Shown one piece after another: positions 44,412 through 54,500 of a stretch of 59,307 bases of DNA (position 1 is the first letter of the stretch; each line of letters begins with the position of its first letter). The DNA is from Lentisphaerota bacterium (GTDB lineage: Bacteria > Verrucomicrobiota > Lentisphaeria > Victivallales > Victivallaceae). Both the position numbers and the translations under genes were made by a program. The notes below the pieces were generated by a model. The model worked only from the letters and a program-made list of their open reading frames with translations. It was not told the DNA's origin and made no database searches. The stretch lies in assembly GCA_015061575.1 (NCBI GenBank), contig SUWF01000019.1:1-59307 (forward strand), in the 5' to 3' direction.

Positions 44412-45089
44412 TTATGGATTATTGGGCTGATTTCCGGATTCCGCTTTCGGCAAGGCGGTCAATACATCCTGCCGCCCGGACTCCAGGTGATCATGCAGCG
44501 CTGCCGCTCCCCGGACGGGATCGCCGGAAAGGATCGCCTGCAGCAGTTTTAAGCGTTCGTTTTTGAGCCGGGCGACCTGAGATGGATCGCCATTGTTGCG
44601 CATATCCCGGTAGGGCAGGCGCTGACAGAGCAGTTTGCGGTGGATATCTTGCCAGTAGCGGTTGCGGCACGCTGCGTTGATTATATTGTGCAAGGCATCG
44701 TCGATCCGGCGGGTTTCCGCGAGGGAATCCGGGCTGGCTGGTTCCAGCAGCTGCAGTTCAGAACAGAGTTTTTGCAGCTCATCCATTGCAATGTTGGCAT
44801 GATTTTCCGAAAAAATCTTCATTTCAACTTCCATCCGGCAGCTAAGCAGCTCATCTACATCCCGGACGTCCAACTTTTTGACCTGATATCCCCGTCCGGG
44901 GAGCAATTTGATCAGGCCGTCATTTTCCAGCCGGCGCAAAGCTTCCCGCACAGGGGTGCGGCTGATCCGGTAATTTTTAGAAATTGCTTCTTCGGTCAGC
45001 CGGCAGCCGGCGGGCAGCTGCCCGGAAATGATTTCTGCCAAAAGAGCATTGCGGGCCTGTTCTGCCAGCGAAATTTTAACGATTTGCAT
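44412..45089 (-). CDS. GntR-family (FCD-type) transcriptional regulator
   Basis: 225 residues from the ATG at 45089 (GGGAG 7 nt before). The N-terminal winged helix shows LAEQARNALLAEIISGQLPAG, ISRTPVREALRRLENDGLI and LLPGRGYQVKK. The C-terminal all-helical FCD ligand domain has MEVEMKIFSE, RIDDALHNIINAACRN and HDHLESGRQ. It probably senses an organic acid and controls itself and the BASS transporter. A perfect palindrome fitting its family lies 13 bp upstream of the start. Confidence 0.9.
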   Translation of the reverse strand: MQIVKISLAEQARNALLAEIISGQLPAGCRLTEEAISKNYRISRTPVREALRRLENDGLIKLLPGRGYQVKKLDVRDVDELLSCRMEVEMKIFSENHANIAMDELQKLCSELQLLEPASPDSLAETRRIDDALHNIINAACRNRYWQDIHRKLLCQRLPYRDMRNNGDPSQVARLKNERLKLLQAILSGDPVRGAAALHDHLESGRQDVLTALPKAESGNQPNNP

Positions 45090-45101
45090 GATCGACTCCC
45101 G

Positions 45102-45120
45102 ATTGTATACAGTATACAAT
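45102..45120. promoter_or_regulatory. GntR operator candidate
   Basis: ATTGTATACAGTATACAAT is a perfect palindrome with 9-bp arms and a single centre base. TTGTATAC-type sites are typical for FCD-class GntR proteins. Placed to overlap the gntR promoter or leader. Confidence 0.7.
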
Positions 45121-45205
45121 ATACACGTTCAAAAAAATTTGTCAAGCCCGGAAAATGAAATAATTTCCGTAATCGTCAGTATTGTTGCTGCTGAGAATTC
45201 AGGAA

Positions 45206-46123
45206 CTATTGTTGATGGGTCTGCCAGGTTATATCCTGACCGGTGCGGAAAACCCGGCGGTAGTGCGACGGCAGGATCTTGTAGTGTTTTTTGAATTGCC
45301 TCGAAAAGTAATTCACATCGTTGAACCCGCACGCAAAGGCGATCACTTCCAGCGAGTCTTGCGAGCGCTCCAGCTTGCCGCAGGCCTGCGCCAGACGCAG
45401 TTTCAGCAAATAGTCTACTGGCGATGTGCCGATCAGGCGGGTGAATTTCTGCCGGAAGCTGGATACACTCATGCAGCAGAGCCGGGCCATCTTTCCCAGT
45501 GTCCACTCAGCGGAATAATTTTTTTGCAATTCGCTGAGCAGGCAGCTGATCTGTTCGAGGCTGTTGAGCGTGTTGCTGCTGCTGACATATTGAGCGTGGT
45601 TGGCAATCAGATACATAACTTTGGCAAAGTTGCTGATCAGCAAGGTTTGCCCGCCGGATGGCAAGTCGGTATTCAGTTTATCCAGTTCATCCAGCAGCCG
45701 GATCACTTCCGGAAAAATATCCGCATCAATGCGCAGATTGTCTGAGTCGCTCCGGGCGGCTTGGGAGGTGGAAAGGTTGAACAGCAGCTGAAATCCCGGC
45801 AATAAGTGCAGATCCGGCAGCACCCGGGTTATAAAACTGGGCGAAAAAAGCAGGTTGTATATTATCATATTGTCGTATTCTGTATAACAGTGCTGCTGTC
45901 GCGGCTTGATCAGAAAGACGTTGCCCGGCTGGATTATCCACTCGCTGTTTTCGGTGCGGTGCCGCCCCTGGCCAGCCGCCACGATGACCAGCTCGTAAAA
46001 GTCATCGTGACTGTGTTCACCGGGCGTGTTTATTTTGTTGCTGTGTAGAGTTTTGCGGCATACGAGCTGGAAGGAGTCCCAGGCTGCGTAATAGCGGAAT
46101 AAACTGATTTTGTTATGGGGCAT
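45206..46123 (-). CDS. AraC-family transcriptional regulator
   Basis: 305 residues from the ATG at 46123 (AGG nearby); the frame is open 38 codons further upstream without a site. The N-terminal cupin-like domain has EHSHDDFYELVIV and IQPGNVFLIKPRQQH. The C-terminal double helix-turn-helix has WTLGKMARLCCMSVSSFRQK and IAFACGFNDVNYFSRQFKKH. Typical sugar-responsive regulator. It is divergent from the carbohydrate operon starting at 46311 and is the natural candidate for controlling it. Confidence 0.9.
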   Translation of the reverse strand: MPHNKISLFRYYAAWDSFQLVCRKTLHSNKINTPGEHSHDDFYELVIVAAGQGRHRTENSEWIIQPGNVFLIKPRQQHCYTEYDNMIIYNLLFSPSFITRVLPDLHLLPGFQLLFNLSTSQAARSDSDNLRIDADIFPEVIRLLDELDKLNTDLPSGGQTLLISNFAKVMYLIANHAQYVSSSNTLNSLEQISCLLSELQKNYSAEWTLGKMARLCCMSVSSFRQKFTRLIGTSPVDYLLKLRLAQACGKLERSQDSLEVIAFACGFNDVNYFSRQFKKHYKILPSHYRRVFRTGQDITWQTHQQ

Positions 46124-46226
46124 AATAACCTGCTTGTTTCGGTTGACTGCCTTGAGTGCTGCAATGGATAATATACAGGCAAATCGAAAAAATGTCAAAT
46201 AGTTATGATTTTTTGTCAGATAATTC

Positions 46227-46255
46227 TTGATTATCACCCTTTTTTTTGATATAAT
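46227..46255 (+). promoter_or_regulatory. Promoter of the carbohydrate operon
   Basis: TTGATT, exactly 17 nt, TATAAT, 55 nt before the start at 46311 and 104 nt from the divergent AraC gene start. Confidence 0.75.
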
Positions 46256-46310
46256 AAATACCGGATAGTCGTATTATATCAACTTTTCATAAACAAATAA
46301 GGAGCCTGAT

Positions 46311-47243
46311 ATGAGAAGTAGAATTTTTTTGGTTGTGATGCTGTTGGGGATCGTGCAGCTGCTGGCTGCAGCAGACGCTCAAACATGCTGGGTGTTTCCG
46401 CAGGCGGCGGAGCAGTGGAACATTTTGCGCAATATGTCGGTGGATAAAACAGCCGATGCACTGGGGCTTTTCCCCACCAGAAAAGACAGTTCCATTGCCA
46501 TTGCCAAAACCAATATCGATCCGGCCAAATACAACACGCTGCGTATTTACTACCGGGCCGAAGGATTTAAGGTCAAACGAACTGGCGGCCAACTCTATTT
46601 TGGTACTGCAGAATCGCCGAAAATCGACGGTAAACGCTTTTTCCGGCTGCCCAGCTTGATCACCGACGGCAAAAAACAGGTCTTGACTCTGGATTTGACC
46701 CGGCAGAAAAATTACGCTATGTGGAGTCAGGCCGGTACGATCACGACTTTGCGTCTGGATATGGTCGATCAATATCCCGGCGATATTTACATAAGCAAAA
46801 TCGAATTTCTCAGCCGGGAGCGCAACAGCCAGAAACTGGTTTGGGATTTTGCAGACGGCATCGGTGAGTGGCAGTATGGCGAAAAACTCACTATGAGCTG
46901 GGAGGATGATTCGCTCTATTTGCAGGCAGTCGCCATCGACAGCCGCATTATCAACAGAAACTGCAGTTTTGACGGCAAACTTTACAAAAAAATGGTGATA
47001 ACCTACCGGGCGGAGGGTTTTGAAAAAAGCACCACCGGCCAGCTCTTTTACACCAGCAATATCAACAAAAAATACGTCCATAAACTGCGCAGCAATCTGC
47101 CGCCGCTGAAAACCGACGGCCAGATCCATTCCATGATGATCAAAATGCCGTGGGGAGATGAAAAAATTACCTCGCTGCGTCTGGATATGGTTGATCAGTT
47201 CCCCGGTAAAATATGGATCAAAAAGATCGAACTTCTGCCCTGA
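46311..47243 (+). CDS. Secreted protein with two tandem carbohydrate-binding-like domains
   Basis: 310 residues with a signal peptide (MRSRIFLVVMLLGIVQLLAAADA). The mature protein is two repeats of about 140 residues. Each contains YRAEGF, then TTGQL(Y/F)(Y/F) and ends LRLDMVDQ(Y/F)PG followed by a strand with IWIKKIELL or IYISKIEFL. This is a beta-sandwich layout like carbohydrate-binding modules. It probably binds glycan at the cell surface. First gene of the operon; AAGGAG before the start. No exact CBM family can be given. Confidence 0.65.
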   Translation: MRSRIFLVVMLLGIVQLLAAADAQTCWVFPQAAEQWNILRNMSVDKTADALGLFPTRKDSSIAIAKTNIDPAKYNTLRIYYRAEGFKVKRTGGQLYFGTAESPKIDGKRFFRLPSLITDGKKQVLTLDLTRQKNYAMWSQAGTITTLRLDMVDQYPGDIYISKIEFLSRERNSQKLVWDFADGIGEWQYGEKLTMSWEDDSLYLQAVAIDSRIINRNCSFDGKLYKKMVITYRAEGFEKSTTGQLFYTSNINKKYVHKLRSNLPPLKTDGQIHSMMIKMPWGDEKITSLRLDMVDQFPGKIWIKKIELLP

Positions 47244-47273
47244 ATTCAGTAAATTATATAAGGAACAAAAAAA

Positions 47274-47915
47274 ATGAAAAAATCCAACGGTTTTACTTTG
47301 ATCGAACTTTTGGTGGTTATTGCAATAATAGCTATTCTGGCAGCCATGCTTTTGCCGGCACTTTCGGCAGCCAGAGAGCGGGCACGCACTGCCAGTTGCT
47401 TGAATAACCTCAAACAGCTGGGATTGGCAATGACTATGTATGTGGATGATAATGAAGAATCTTTTCCGGTTCATAATCCATCCTGGCACGGCAGTTACGG
47501 CAGCTGGATGCACCTTTTGGATGGCGAAACCCAGCTGCTGGATGCCACCCATAAAGGCAAATGTCTGGAAGTTTTGCACTGTCCGTCAGACATGTTGTTC
47601 AACAATACATATCCATCTAAAAGCACCGCCAATCCCCGGGATAACCCCAGCTACGGTATGAATCTTTATTTATCCAGCGCAGTAAAAAAGCGCACGAAGT
47701 TGGAAAATCCGGCTCAAATCGTCTTTTTTGGTGACTGCCGCCATGGAGCGGAGGGCAATACGGCTAATGCATCCTGGGCGATGTATCCCAGCGACCTTAC
47801 ACCGCGTCACAGCAAAGGTGCCAACATCGTCTGGGCCGATGGTCATGCATCTTATGCCAATGAACAAGAGATCGAATCTTACAAAAATCCCCGCAAGGAT
47901 TACTGGGGCCATTAA
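47274..47915 (+). CDS. Type II secretion pseudopilin, H-X9-DG type
   Basis: 213 residues. The N-terminal prepilin signal is [20 protein letters not shown] with cleavage after Gly and Glu at mature position 5. [19 protein letters not shown] follows. The C-terminal [14 protein letters not shown] fits the H-X9-DG motif. This large family is strongly expanded in Lentisphaerota, Planctomycetota and Verrucomicrobiota. Here it lies between carbohydrate genes, suggesting a role in surface display or uptake of glycan-related proteins, not classic secretion alone. Confidence 0.92.
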   Translation: MKKSNGFTLIELLVVIAIIAILAAMLLPALSAARERARTASCLNNLKQLGLAMTMYVDDNEESFPVHNPSWHGSYGSWMHLLDGETQLLDATHKGKCLEVLHCPSDMLFNNTYPSKSTANPRDNPSYGMNLYLSSAVKKRTKLENPAQIVFFGDCRHGAEGNTANASWAMYPSDLTPRHSKGANIVWADGHASYANEQEIESYKNPRKDYWGH

Positions 47916-47935
47916 TTCAGCTGGAGATATAGTGG

Positions 47936-50554
47936 ATGAAAAAGTTTTTTGTCTTTATGCTGCTTGCTCTGACTGCATGGGGGCAGGCTGCCGAAATTCC
48001 TGCGTTGCGGGATTTGAATGCGCTGCAGGTTCATTTTCTGCCGGATGCCGTGGGCAAACCGGTGGAGTTCAGCTTTGAAAAGCAGGATCTTAACGGCTAT
48101 GCCGGTACGGATGCGATCGTCTGCACGCTTATGTCGCCCGGCGGCAAAAACGTCTGGGAAGAAGCTGTGCCCGATGATGGCGATATAAGCCGGAACTGGA
48201 AAATGGGGCAGCGCCAGCAAATAAAGGTAAGATTTACGCCGGAGGAACCGGGCATTTATATTATGAAGTTCAACACTTCCAGCCCGGATATCCACATGCT
48301 GTTCGATCGAGCTGAAGTTAAAAATGCCGCCTGGGGATTTTCGGCGTGGTCGCTGCGTTTTTCCAGTGGCAAAGGGCTTAAAGGCTATATACTTATACCG
48401 CCGGTCAAATTGGGTGAAAAGCAAAACCAGATCATGCAGTTCTGCACCACCCGGCACAGCGAAGTGAGCAAGCTCAATATTTCCACGCCCGATGGTCAGA
48501 AGCTGATCAGTGATCATTCGCTGCCCTTTACCAGAAAAATGACCTATCACGAACTGGAACTGCGGCGGCTGGCGCAGCACAATATCTATTGCATCGAAGC
48601 TGAAAAATTTGTCAATGTCGTCCGCTTCATCTTTCCCCAATACGGCAACATCGGATTTTTTACCGATTTAGCCTCGGCACAGAAGTTTGAAAAGTATTAT
48701 GTTCTGCAGGGCGATCTGCTTAAATTGTCTGCCGGAAAAAAACATCCGGCGATGGCTTGGGGCGGCAACCGGACATTCCTGATATCGTTTGTGCCGGAAA
48801 AGGCGGACGGCAAGTTTGATTTTTCTTTTGTGGTTTCCAATCAGCTTTTTAATTTTACAAACCAAAAGCGGAGCTGCTTTTTTACTACCAATTCCGATAC
48901 TTACCATACCGCCGATTTCAGTTCGGCCCCCTCCGGGAGTTTTGAATTGATCTTGGCGTCCCCGGCGCCCGATGCTTTGCTGCCGGAAAGCGGCAGTATT
49001 GCTCAGGCGGATTCCGAGTTGGTATGGGCCCCCGTGACCGGAGTCAAAGAGTACACGCTGCAGCTGAAAAATGCCGTATCCGGTCAGGAGCAGCAAATCA
49101 AAGTTGCCGGCAACCGTTATCCGGCCGCCAAGCTGGCTCCCGGCGTCTGGCAGTGGCAGGTGTTTGTCAACCAAACCGGCGGCAAGGCAAGCTTGCTGAC
49201 GGTTCCGCAAAAAGCCTCCACCATGCTGGCGTATTGCTATGATTTTGCGCCTGTCAGGGATACGGTTTTGGCCAAGGCTCCGGAAGAAGTGGCCTGCCGG
49301 GTCGGCTTGCTCAAGACTGATGAAATTGATTTTGACCGCTCGCATGTTCTGGTCAACGGTCAGAAATATCCGGTCAAAAAACTTTCCAGTACCCGCATCG
49401 AAGCTGCCGGCAAGATAGACTATCAGAACGGCCGCAACCAGATAACCATGGTCATTTACAGCAAAAATGGTATCCGCAGTCAGGCCAGCTGGGGATTTTT
49501 CCTGGGCAGCGCTCCGGAAAAATTTGCGTTCAGCCACGATGAACAGGGCAATATCTACTGCTTTGATACGCCATTTTATCCGGTGATCTACTATGGATAT
49601 ATGTCGCATAAAATAGCGATCGAACGCCATGGATTCAATACGGTACTGGGCAATACGCTGCCGGGCAAAGGCACTTTGAATAGACTGCTGCAGCGCAATC
49701 TTAAATTGCTGGATTCCGGTTCGGTCTACTACGGTATTTACAGCAAACCATCTACTGCTGCCGGGGCGGAAGCGGATGTCCAGCGCTTTGCGGCAGGCAA
49801 TGTATCCCGCCACCCGGCCCGGCTGGGCTCCTGGATGGACGAAATGGATGTTCACCGGAAAGTCGGTTATATCCAAAAATTCCTCAAACTTTTTGGTCCG
49901 GAAAGTAATGGCTGGCGTGGTGTATGCGCCTGCAATGCGGCGCTTTATTCTCAAATGGCTGAAATCGGAGACTTTTTGATGATCGACCATTACGGTTTCG
50001 GCAAAACGATTTTTTCGACCGACAGTGCCACTTTGCGGGGCAGAAAAGCGGCCGGCAGCAAGCCGTTGATGTCGCTGGTCAAAGGCTATTCCGGCAGCGA
50101 TCCCAAGCTTACGGGCTTTATTCCCGGGCCGCGGGATATTGAGTATGCGGCGTTTTCCACTTTGCGCAACCGGGCCAATGCGCTGGGACTGTACCAGTGC
50201 GGTGAATACCGGTTGGAGTGCGATCCGGATACCTGGCAGCAGGCCAGCGAGGTTTACAAAAAAGTTTCGGCCATCACCTTTGCGCTCTACGGCGAAGATG
50301 CCGATAAGCTTTTGAGCGTAAAAGCAGCTGCCGGCAAACCCGGATTCCGGGCGATGAAGCTCGGCAATGCGCTCTATATTATTGCGCAAAATGTCAGTTT
50401 TAATCCGGCAGTGTTTGAGTTTGCAGTCAAAGGCGTTGATTCCGGCGACGTAAAAGTGCTTTTTGAAAACCGGACGCTGAATCTGGTCGATGGCAAATTT
50501 TCCGATGCCTTTACTTCGGAAGCCACCCATATATATTATATGGAAATTAAATAG
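47936..50554 (+). CDS. Large secreted multidomain glycosidase-like protein
   Basis: 872 residues with a signal peptide (MKKFFVFMLLALTAWGQAAE). N-terminal beta-rich domains (20-335), a fibronectin III-like domain near 350-425 (SELVWAPVTGVKEYTLQL, then PGVWQWQVFV), a further beta domain, and a TIM-barrel-like part from about 545 to 800 (FYPVIYYGYMSHKIAIERHG, RLGSWMDEMDVHRKVGYI, DFLMIDHYGFG). Acidic residues in SWMDEMD could be catalytic. A small C-terminal beta domain ends the chain. Likely a glycoside hydrolase of unassigned family working outside the cytoplasm. Confidence 0.6.
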   Translation: MKKFFVFMLLALTAWGQAAEIPALRDLNALQVHFLPDAVGKPVEFSFEKQDLNGYAGTDAIVCTLMSPGGKNVWEEAVPDDGDISRNWKMGQRQQIKVRFTPEEPGIYIMKFNTSSPDIHMLFDRAEVKNAAWGFSAWSLRFSSGKGLKGYILIPPVKLGEKQNQIMQFCTTRHSEVSKLNISTPDGQKLISDHSLPFTRKMTYHELELRRLAQHNIYCIEAEKFVNVVRFIFPQYGNIGFFTDLASAQKFEKYYVLQGDLLKLSAGKKHPAMAWGGNRTFLISFVPEKADGKFDFSFVVSNQLFNFTNQKRSCFFTTNSDTYHTADFSSAPSGSFELILASPAPDALLPESGSIAQADSELVWAPVTGVKEYTLQLKNAVSGQEQQIKVAGNRYPAAKLAPGVWQWQVFVNQTGGKASLLTVPQKASTMLAYCYDFAPVRDTVLAKAPEEVACRVGLLKTDEIDFDRSHVLVNGQKYPVKKLSSTRIEAAGKIDYQNGRNQITMVIYSKNGIRSQASWGFFLGSAPEKFAFSHDEQGNIYCFDTPFYPVIYYGYMSHKIAIERHGFNTVLGNTLPGKGTLNRLLQRNLKLLDSGSVYYGIYSKPSTAAGAEADVQRFAAGNVSRHPARLGSWMDEMDVHRKVGYIQKFLKLFGPESNGWRGVCACNAALYSQMAEIGDFLMIDHYGFGKTIFSTDSATLRGRKAAGSKPLMSLVKGYSGSDPKLTGFIPGPRDIEYAAFSTLRNRANALGLYQCGEYRLECDPDTWQQASEVYKKVSAITFALYGEDADKLLSVKAAAGKPGFRAMKLGNALYIIAQNVSFNPAVFEFAVKGVDSGDVKVLFENRTLNLVDGKFSDAFTSEATHIYYMEIK

Positions 50555-50571
50555 AATCAGGAAAAAATATC

Positions 50572-51537
50572 ATGAAAAAATTATCGGTGTTTTTGTTTTG
50601 CTTATTGACCGCAGCATTGGTTACGGCGGCTGAATTTGTCAATTCCGCCACAGTTTCCACGCAAAAGTTTTCGCCGGAATTGGCAAAAAAATTACGCATC
50701 CGTCAGGCGTGGACCACCAACGATACCCACGGCGATATTTACATAATCAGCACGCCGGACGGCAAAATTACTTTGTTGGACTGCGGCTGGGGCGACCGGG
50801 CCAATACCACCAAAAAATATTACGAAATAGTGTTGTTCCCGGCTCTGGCGGAACAGAATATCCGGCATATTGACCGCATTATCATAACTCATCCTCACGG
50901 GGATCACATTGGCGGTTTGCCGCACTTGCTGCGCAAAAAATCAATCACCGTAGGCGAAGTTTGCTGGTCGTACCTGGATCCGGAAATGCTCAAAAAGACC
51001 GGGCCATCGTCCATAAAATATCAGGATGAGGTAATAGAACTTTGCCGCCAGCGTAATATTCCGGTTCGGGATGTCAAAGATGGCGAAGTCATAAATTTGG
51101 GTAAAGGTGTGACCGCTGCGGTGTTGACCACGGGGTTCCGCAAAGCCGGACGCGGTAACTGGCTGAACAATCAATCCATAGTTTTTCAGCTCCAATACGG
51201 TACTTTTACTATGCTTTTTACCGGCGATTGCGGGTTTGAAGAAGAAAAATATCTGCTGAAAAAATATCCGGCAGCCCCCCTGAAAAGCGATGTTTTGAAA
51301 CTTGGTCATCACGGCGGCGCCGGAGCCACCGGCGAAAAATTCCTGCAGACCGTCGCTCCCAAGGCGGCGATCGCTCCCATTCCGGATTGGCTGGCAGTGG
51401 ATAAGCGTGGCGAACGGGTCGTCAAACTTATGAAAGAGAAAAAAATACCTTATTTCATGAGTTGGCAGTATCCGCAGCTGAGTGTGGTTTCTGACGGCAG
51501 AACTTTTGAAATGATCAATATAGTTTATCCAAAATAA
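50572..51537 (+). CDS. Secreted metallo-beta-lactamase-fold hydrolase (ComEC-like domain)
   Basis: 321 residues with a signal peptide (MKKLSVFLFCLLTAALVTAAE). The metal motif is ITHPHGDHIGGLPH (HxHxDH) near residue 105; further ligands are probably Asp in FTGDCGFEEE and His in LGHHGGAGA. This is the DNA-internalisation ComEC/Rec2-like or competence-type MBL branch, without membrane parts. Substrate unknown, but its operon suggests work on glycan esters or lactones. It ends 3 nt before the next gene. Confidence 0.82.
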   Translation: MKKLSVFLFCLLTAALVTAAEFVNSATVSTQKFSPELAKKLRIRQAWTTNDTHGDIYIISTPDGKITLLDCGWGDRANTTKKYYEIVLFPALAEQNIRHIDRIIITHPHGDHIGGLPHLLRKKSITVGEVCWSYLDPEMLKKTGPSSIKYQDEVIELCRQRNIPVRDVKDGEVINLGKGVTAAVLTTGFRKAGRGNWLNNQSIVFQLQYGTFTMLFTGDCGFEEEKYLLKKYPAAPLKSDVLKLGHHGGAGATGEKFLQTVAPKAAIAPIPDWLAVDKRGERVVKLMKEKKIPYFMSWQYPQLSVVSDGRTFEMINIVYPK

Positions 51538-51540
51538 AAA

Positions 51541-54500
51541 ATGAGAAAATTGGATTTTAAACAGCTGGGCCGCTCTGCGGAGTACCGTTCTGCGCCGTTC
51601 TGGGCTTGGAACGGCAAGATGGATCCTGCTGAAGTGCGGCGCCAGATCAACGTCATGCACGATATGGGCATGGGCGGCTTTTATATGCACTCCCGCACGG
51701 GGCTGGCTACGGAGTATATGTCAGAGGAGTGGTTTGAGGCGATCAAATCCGGGATCGACGAAGCCGGCAAGCTGGGTATGGAAGCAAATTTGTATGACGA
51801 AGACCGCTGGCCATCCGGCGCCGCCGGTGGGCTGGTCACGGCCGACCGGAAGTACCGCATCCGCTATCTGGAACTTTATGAAGATAATGAAGAGATCCCC
51901 GGGCGGGGCGAAGATATTCTGCATTGCTGGAGTTATGTGATAAAAAAAGATGCAGAAAATAATCTGCTGGAATACCGTCCGGCGGCCGCTGATGAAGCAG
52001 TTCAATCGCCGCAGCAGCTGATCCGGATCGTTGTCCGCATTGCCCACGACCAGCTGGGATTCAATAACGCAGCGTATCTGGATACGATGAATCCGGAGGC
52101 GGTGCAGAAATTCATCGATTTTACGCACGAAAAATACTTTGTCGAGTGCGGCAGCGAATTTGGCCGGAAAGTGCCGTACTTTTTTACGGATGAACCGAAT
52201 TATCTGGATACTATTACCCGGAACCGCCGTCCGTGGAGCGAACGGCTGCCGGAGCTGTTCAAAGCGGCAATGCAGCAGGATATAAGTGAGTTTCTGCCCG
52301 AATTTTTCTTTAAGATTCCGGCGCGGTTTTCGTCCGCCAGATACGTTTATTACCGCATCCTGACCGGTCTTTTTGCCGAAACTTTTATGAAAATGGTCGG
52401 CTCCTGGTGCGAAAATCATCACATTAAACTGACCGGACACGTTTTGCGGGAAGATACTCTTACCAATCAGCTGTTTGCCGTGGGCTCGGCCATGACACAT
52501 TATGAATATATGCACATGCCGGGCATCGACCTTTTGACCGAAAAATGGCTGACGATCAACACGGTCAAACAATGTTCCTCAGTCGCCCGGCAGTTGGGCA
52601 AAAAGCGGGTTTTGAGCGAAATTTACGGCTGCACCGGCTGGGATTTTCCGCTGGCCGGACATAAGGCACTGGGCGATTGGCAGTATGCGTTGGGCGTGAA
52701 CTACCGCTGTCAGCATCTTTACTGGTACACCATGCGCGGACAGGCCAAACGGGATTATCCGGCCAGTATCGGCGGGCAGTCGCCGTGGCACCGGGTATAT
52801 GCGGCGCTGGAAGATTATTTCGGGCGCCTGAGCGAACTCTTGAGCAATGCCGAAGCGGTGGCCGAACTGCTGGTCGTGCATCCGGTGGAAAGCATGTGGG
52901 GATGCGCCGGAAGCTATGATCAGAAGTTGAGCTATGATCAAACTTTGGATGCGGCGTTTGCTTCGCTGGGCGCTGCGCTGGTGCAGGCGCAAGTGGAATT
53001 TGATTACGGCGACGAAGCGCTCATGAGCAAATACGGTTCAGTCAAAGACGGTCGTTTGGCCGTCGGCAAGGCGCTTTACCGGGGCGTTTATCTTCCGGAA
53101 GTGCTGACGCTGCGCAGCACGACTGTGGAGCTTTTGCGCAGTTTCAGTTCTGCCGGGGGGCGGATCTATTACAGCGGAGCGGTTCCGCAGTATATTGACG
53201 GACAAGTTGACAGCAGTGCCGTTTTAGCACAATTGTATAAGAATTTTATCCGGCTTGACCGGAATGATTTTGCCGGAACTTTGGCCGCCGAATTTGCGCA
53301 TTACAGCATAAAAGATGCCGCACAGCAGCCTGCCTTCGGGGTGGTCGCCTGTCAGAAACGGCTTAATGACCATACTTGTTTGCTGTTTGCCGTCAATGTC
53401 GGATGCGCAATCAACGGCGATAGCTTCGACATGCCCAATGTCTTGGAGCGGCAGAATGTTTTGAGCGATCTGCAGTGGCAAGTGGAGGCCGAACCCGATT
53501 GCGTGGTGCGGGAGCTGGATATTTACAGTGGAGAACTTTACGAAAATACTTTCAGCATTGCCGCCGGGCAACTCTGCTGGAAGGCCAATTTAGCTCCGCT
53601 GCAGTCCCGCTGTTACATAATAGGCCGTGCTGGCGAGCTGCCGGCAGCAGCGCAAGCAGCCGCCATCAGCAGCGGAACAGCGGTAAAGCTGCAGGAACAT
53701 CCGGCCGCTTTTTCCGAAAAAAACCTGCTGGTGCTGGATCACGCCAATTTGCAGATCGACCATAAAATTGTTGCCGAAAATATCTATATATTGGATGGCG
53801 ATGCAATGATCCGCTCGCAACTGGGCCTGAGCAGCCGGGCGGGGGCCGCACTGCAGCCATGGAAAATTCCGCCGTCAAGTGCCGGAAAGGTCGATATCGA
53901 GCTGGAATATACCTTTGAGTGCCGGCAAGTTCCGGAAGATACGCTGCAGCTGATAATCGAATCGCCGGAGCGGTTTGTTATCGAACTCAACGGCATAAAG
54001 CAGAGCAATCAAAGCCGCGGTTACTGGTGCGATCCGGCGTTGGAAGTTGTTGATTTACAGTCAGGATCGCTGCGTTGCGGAGTTAATACGCTCAAATTGC
54101 GCAGTTGTTATACCAGCGATTTTGCGGGATTGGAAGCGGTGGCGCTCTACGGAAATTTCGGAGTAGCCCAGGGCAGTGTTTTGACGTTGCCGGAGCCGGT
54201 TTATTCCGGGCGCAGTCTGACTGAACAGCTCATGCCGTTTTATTCCGGCAACACGGTCTACAATTACACGTTTGAGCTGCCGGAATCCGGTCGCTGCCGC
54301 TTGAATATCAGCCGCTGGAGCGGCTCGGCGCTGGGCATAACCTTTGACCACGGTCAGGAAAAGGTGCTTTACAGTCCGCCGTATGCGCTGGATTCGGCCG
54401 AATTGAGTGCAGGCAGACATACATTGCAAATAACCGTGTACGGTCATCGGCGCAACTCCTGCGGACCGTTTTACTATCAGCCGGAACACGGGTGGATCGG

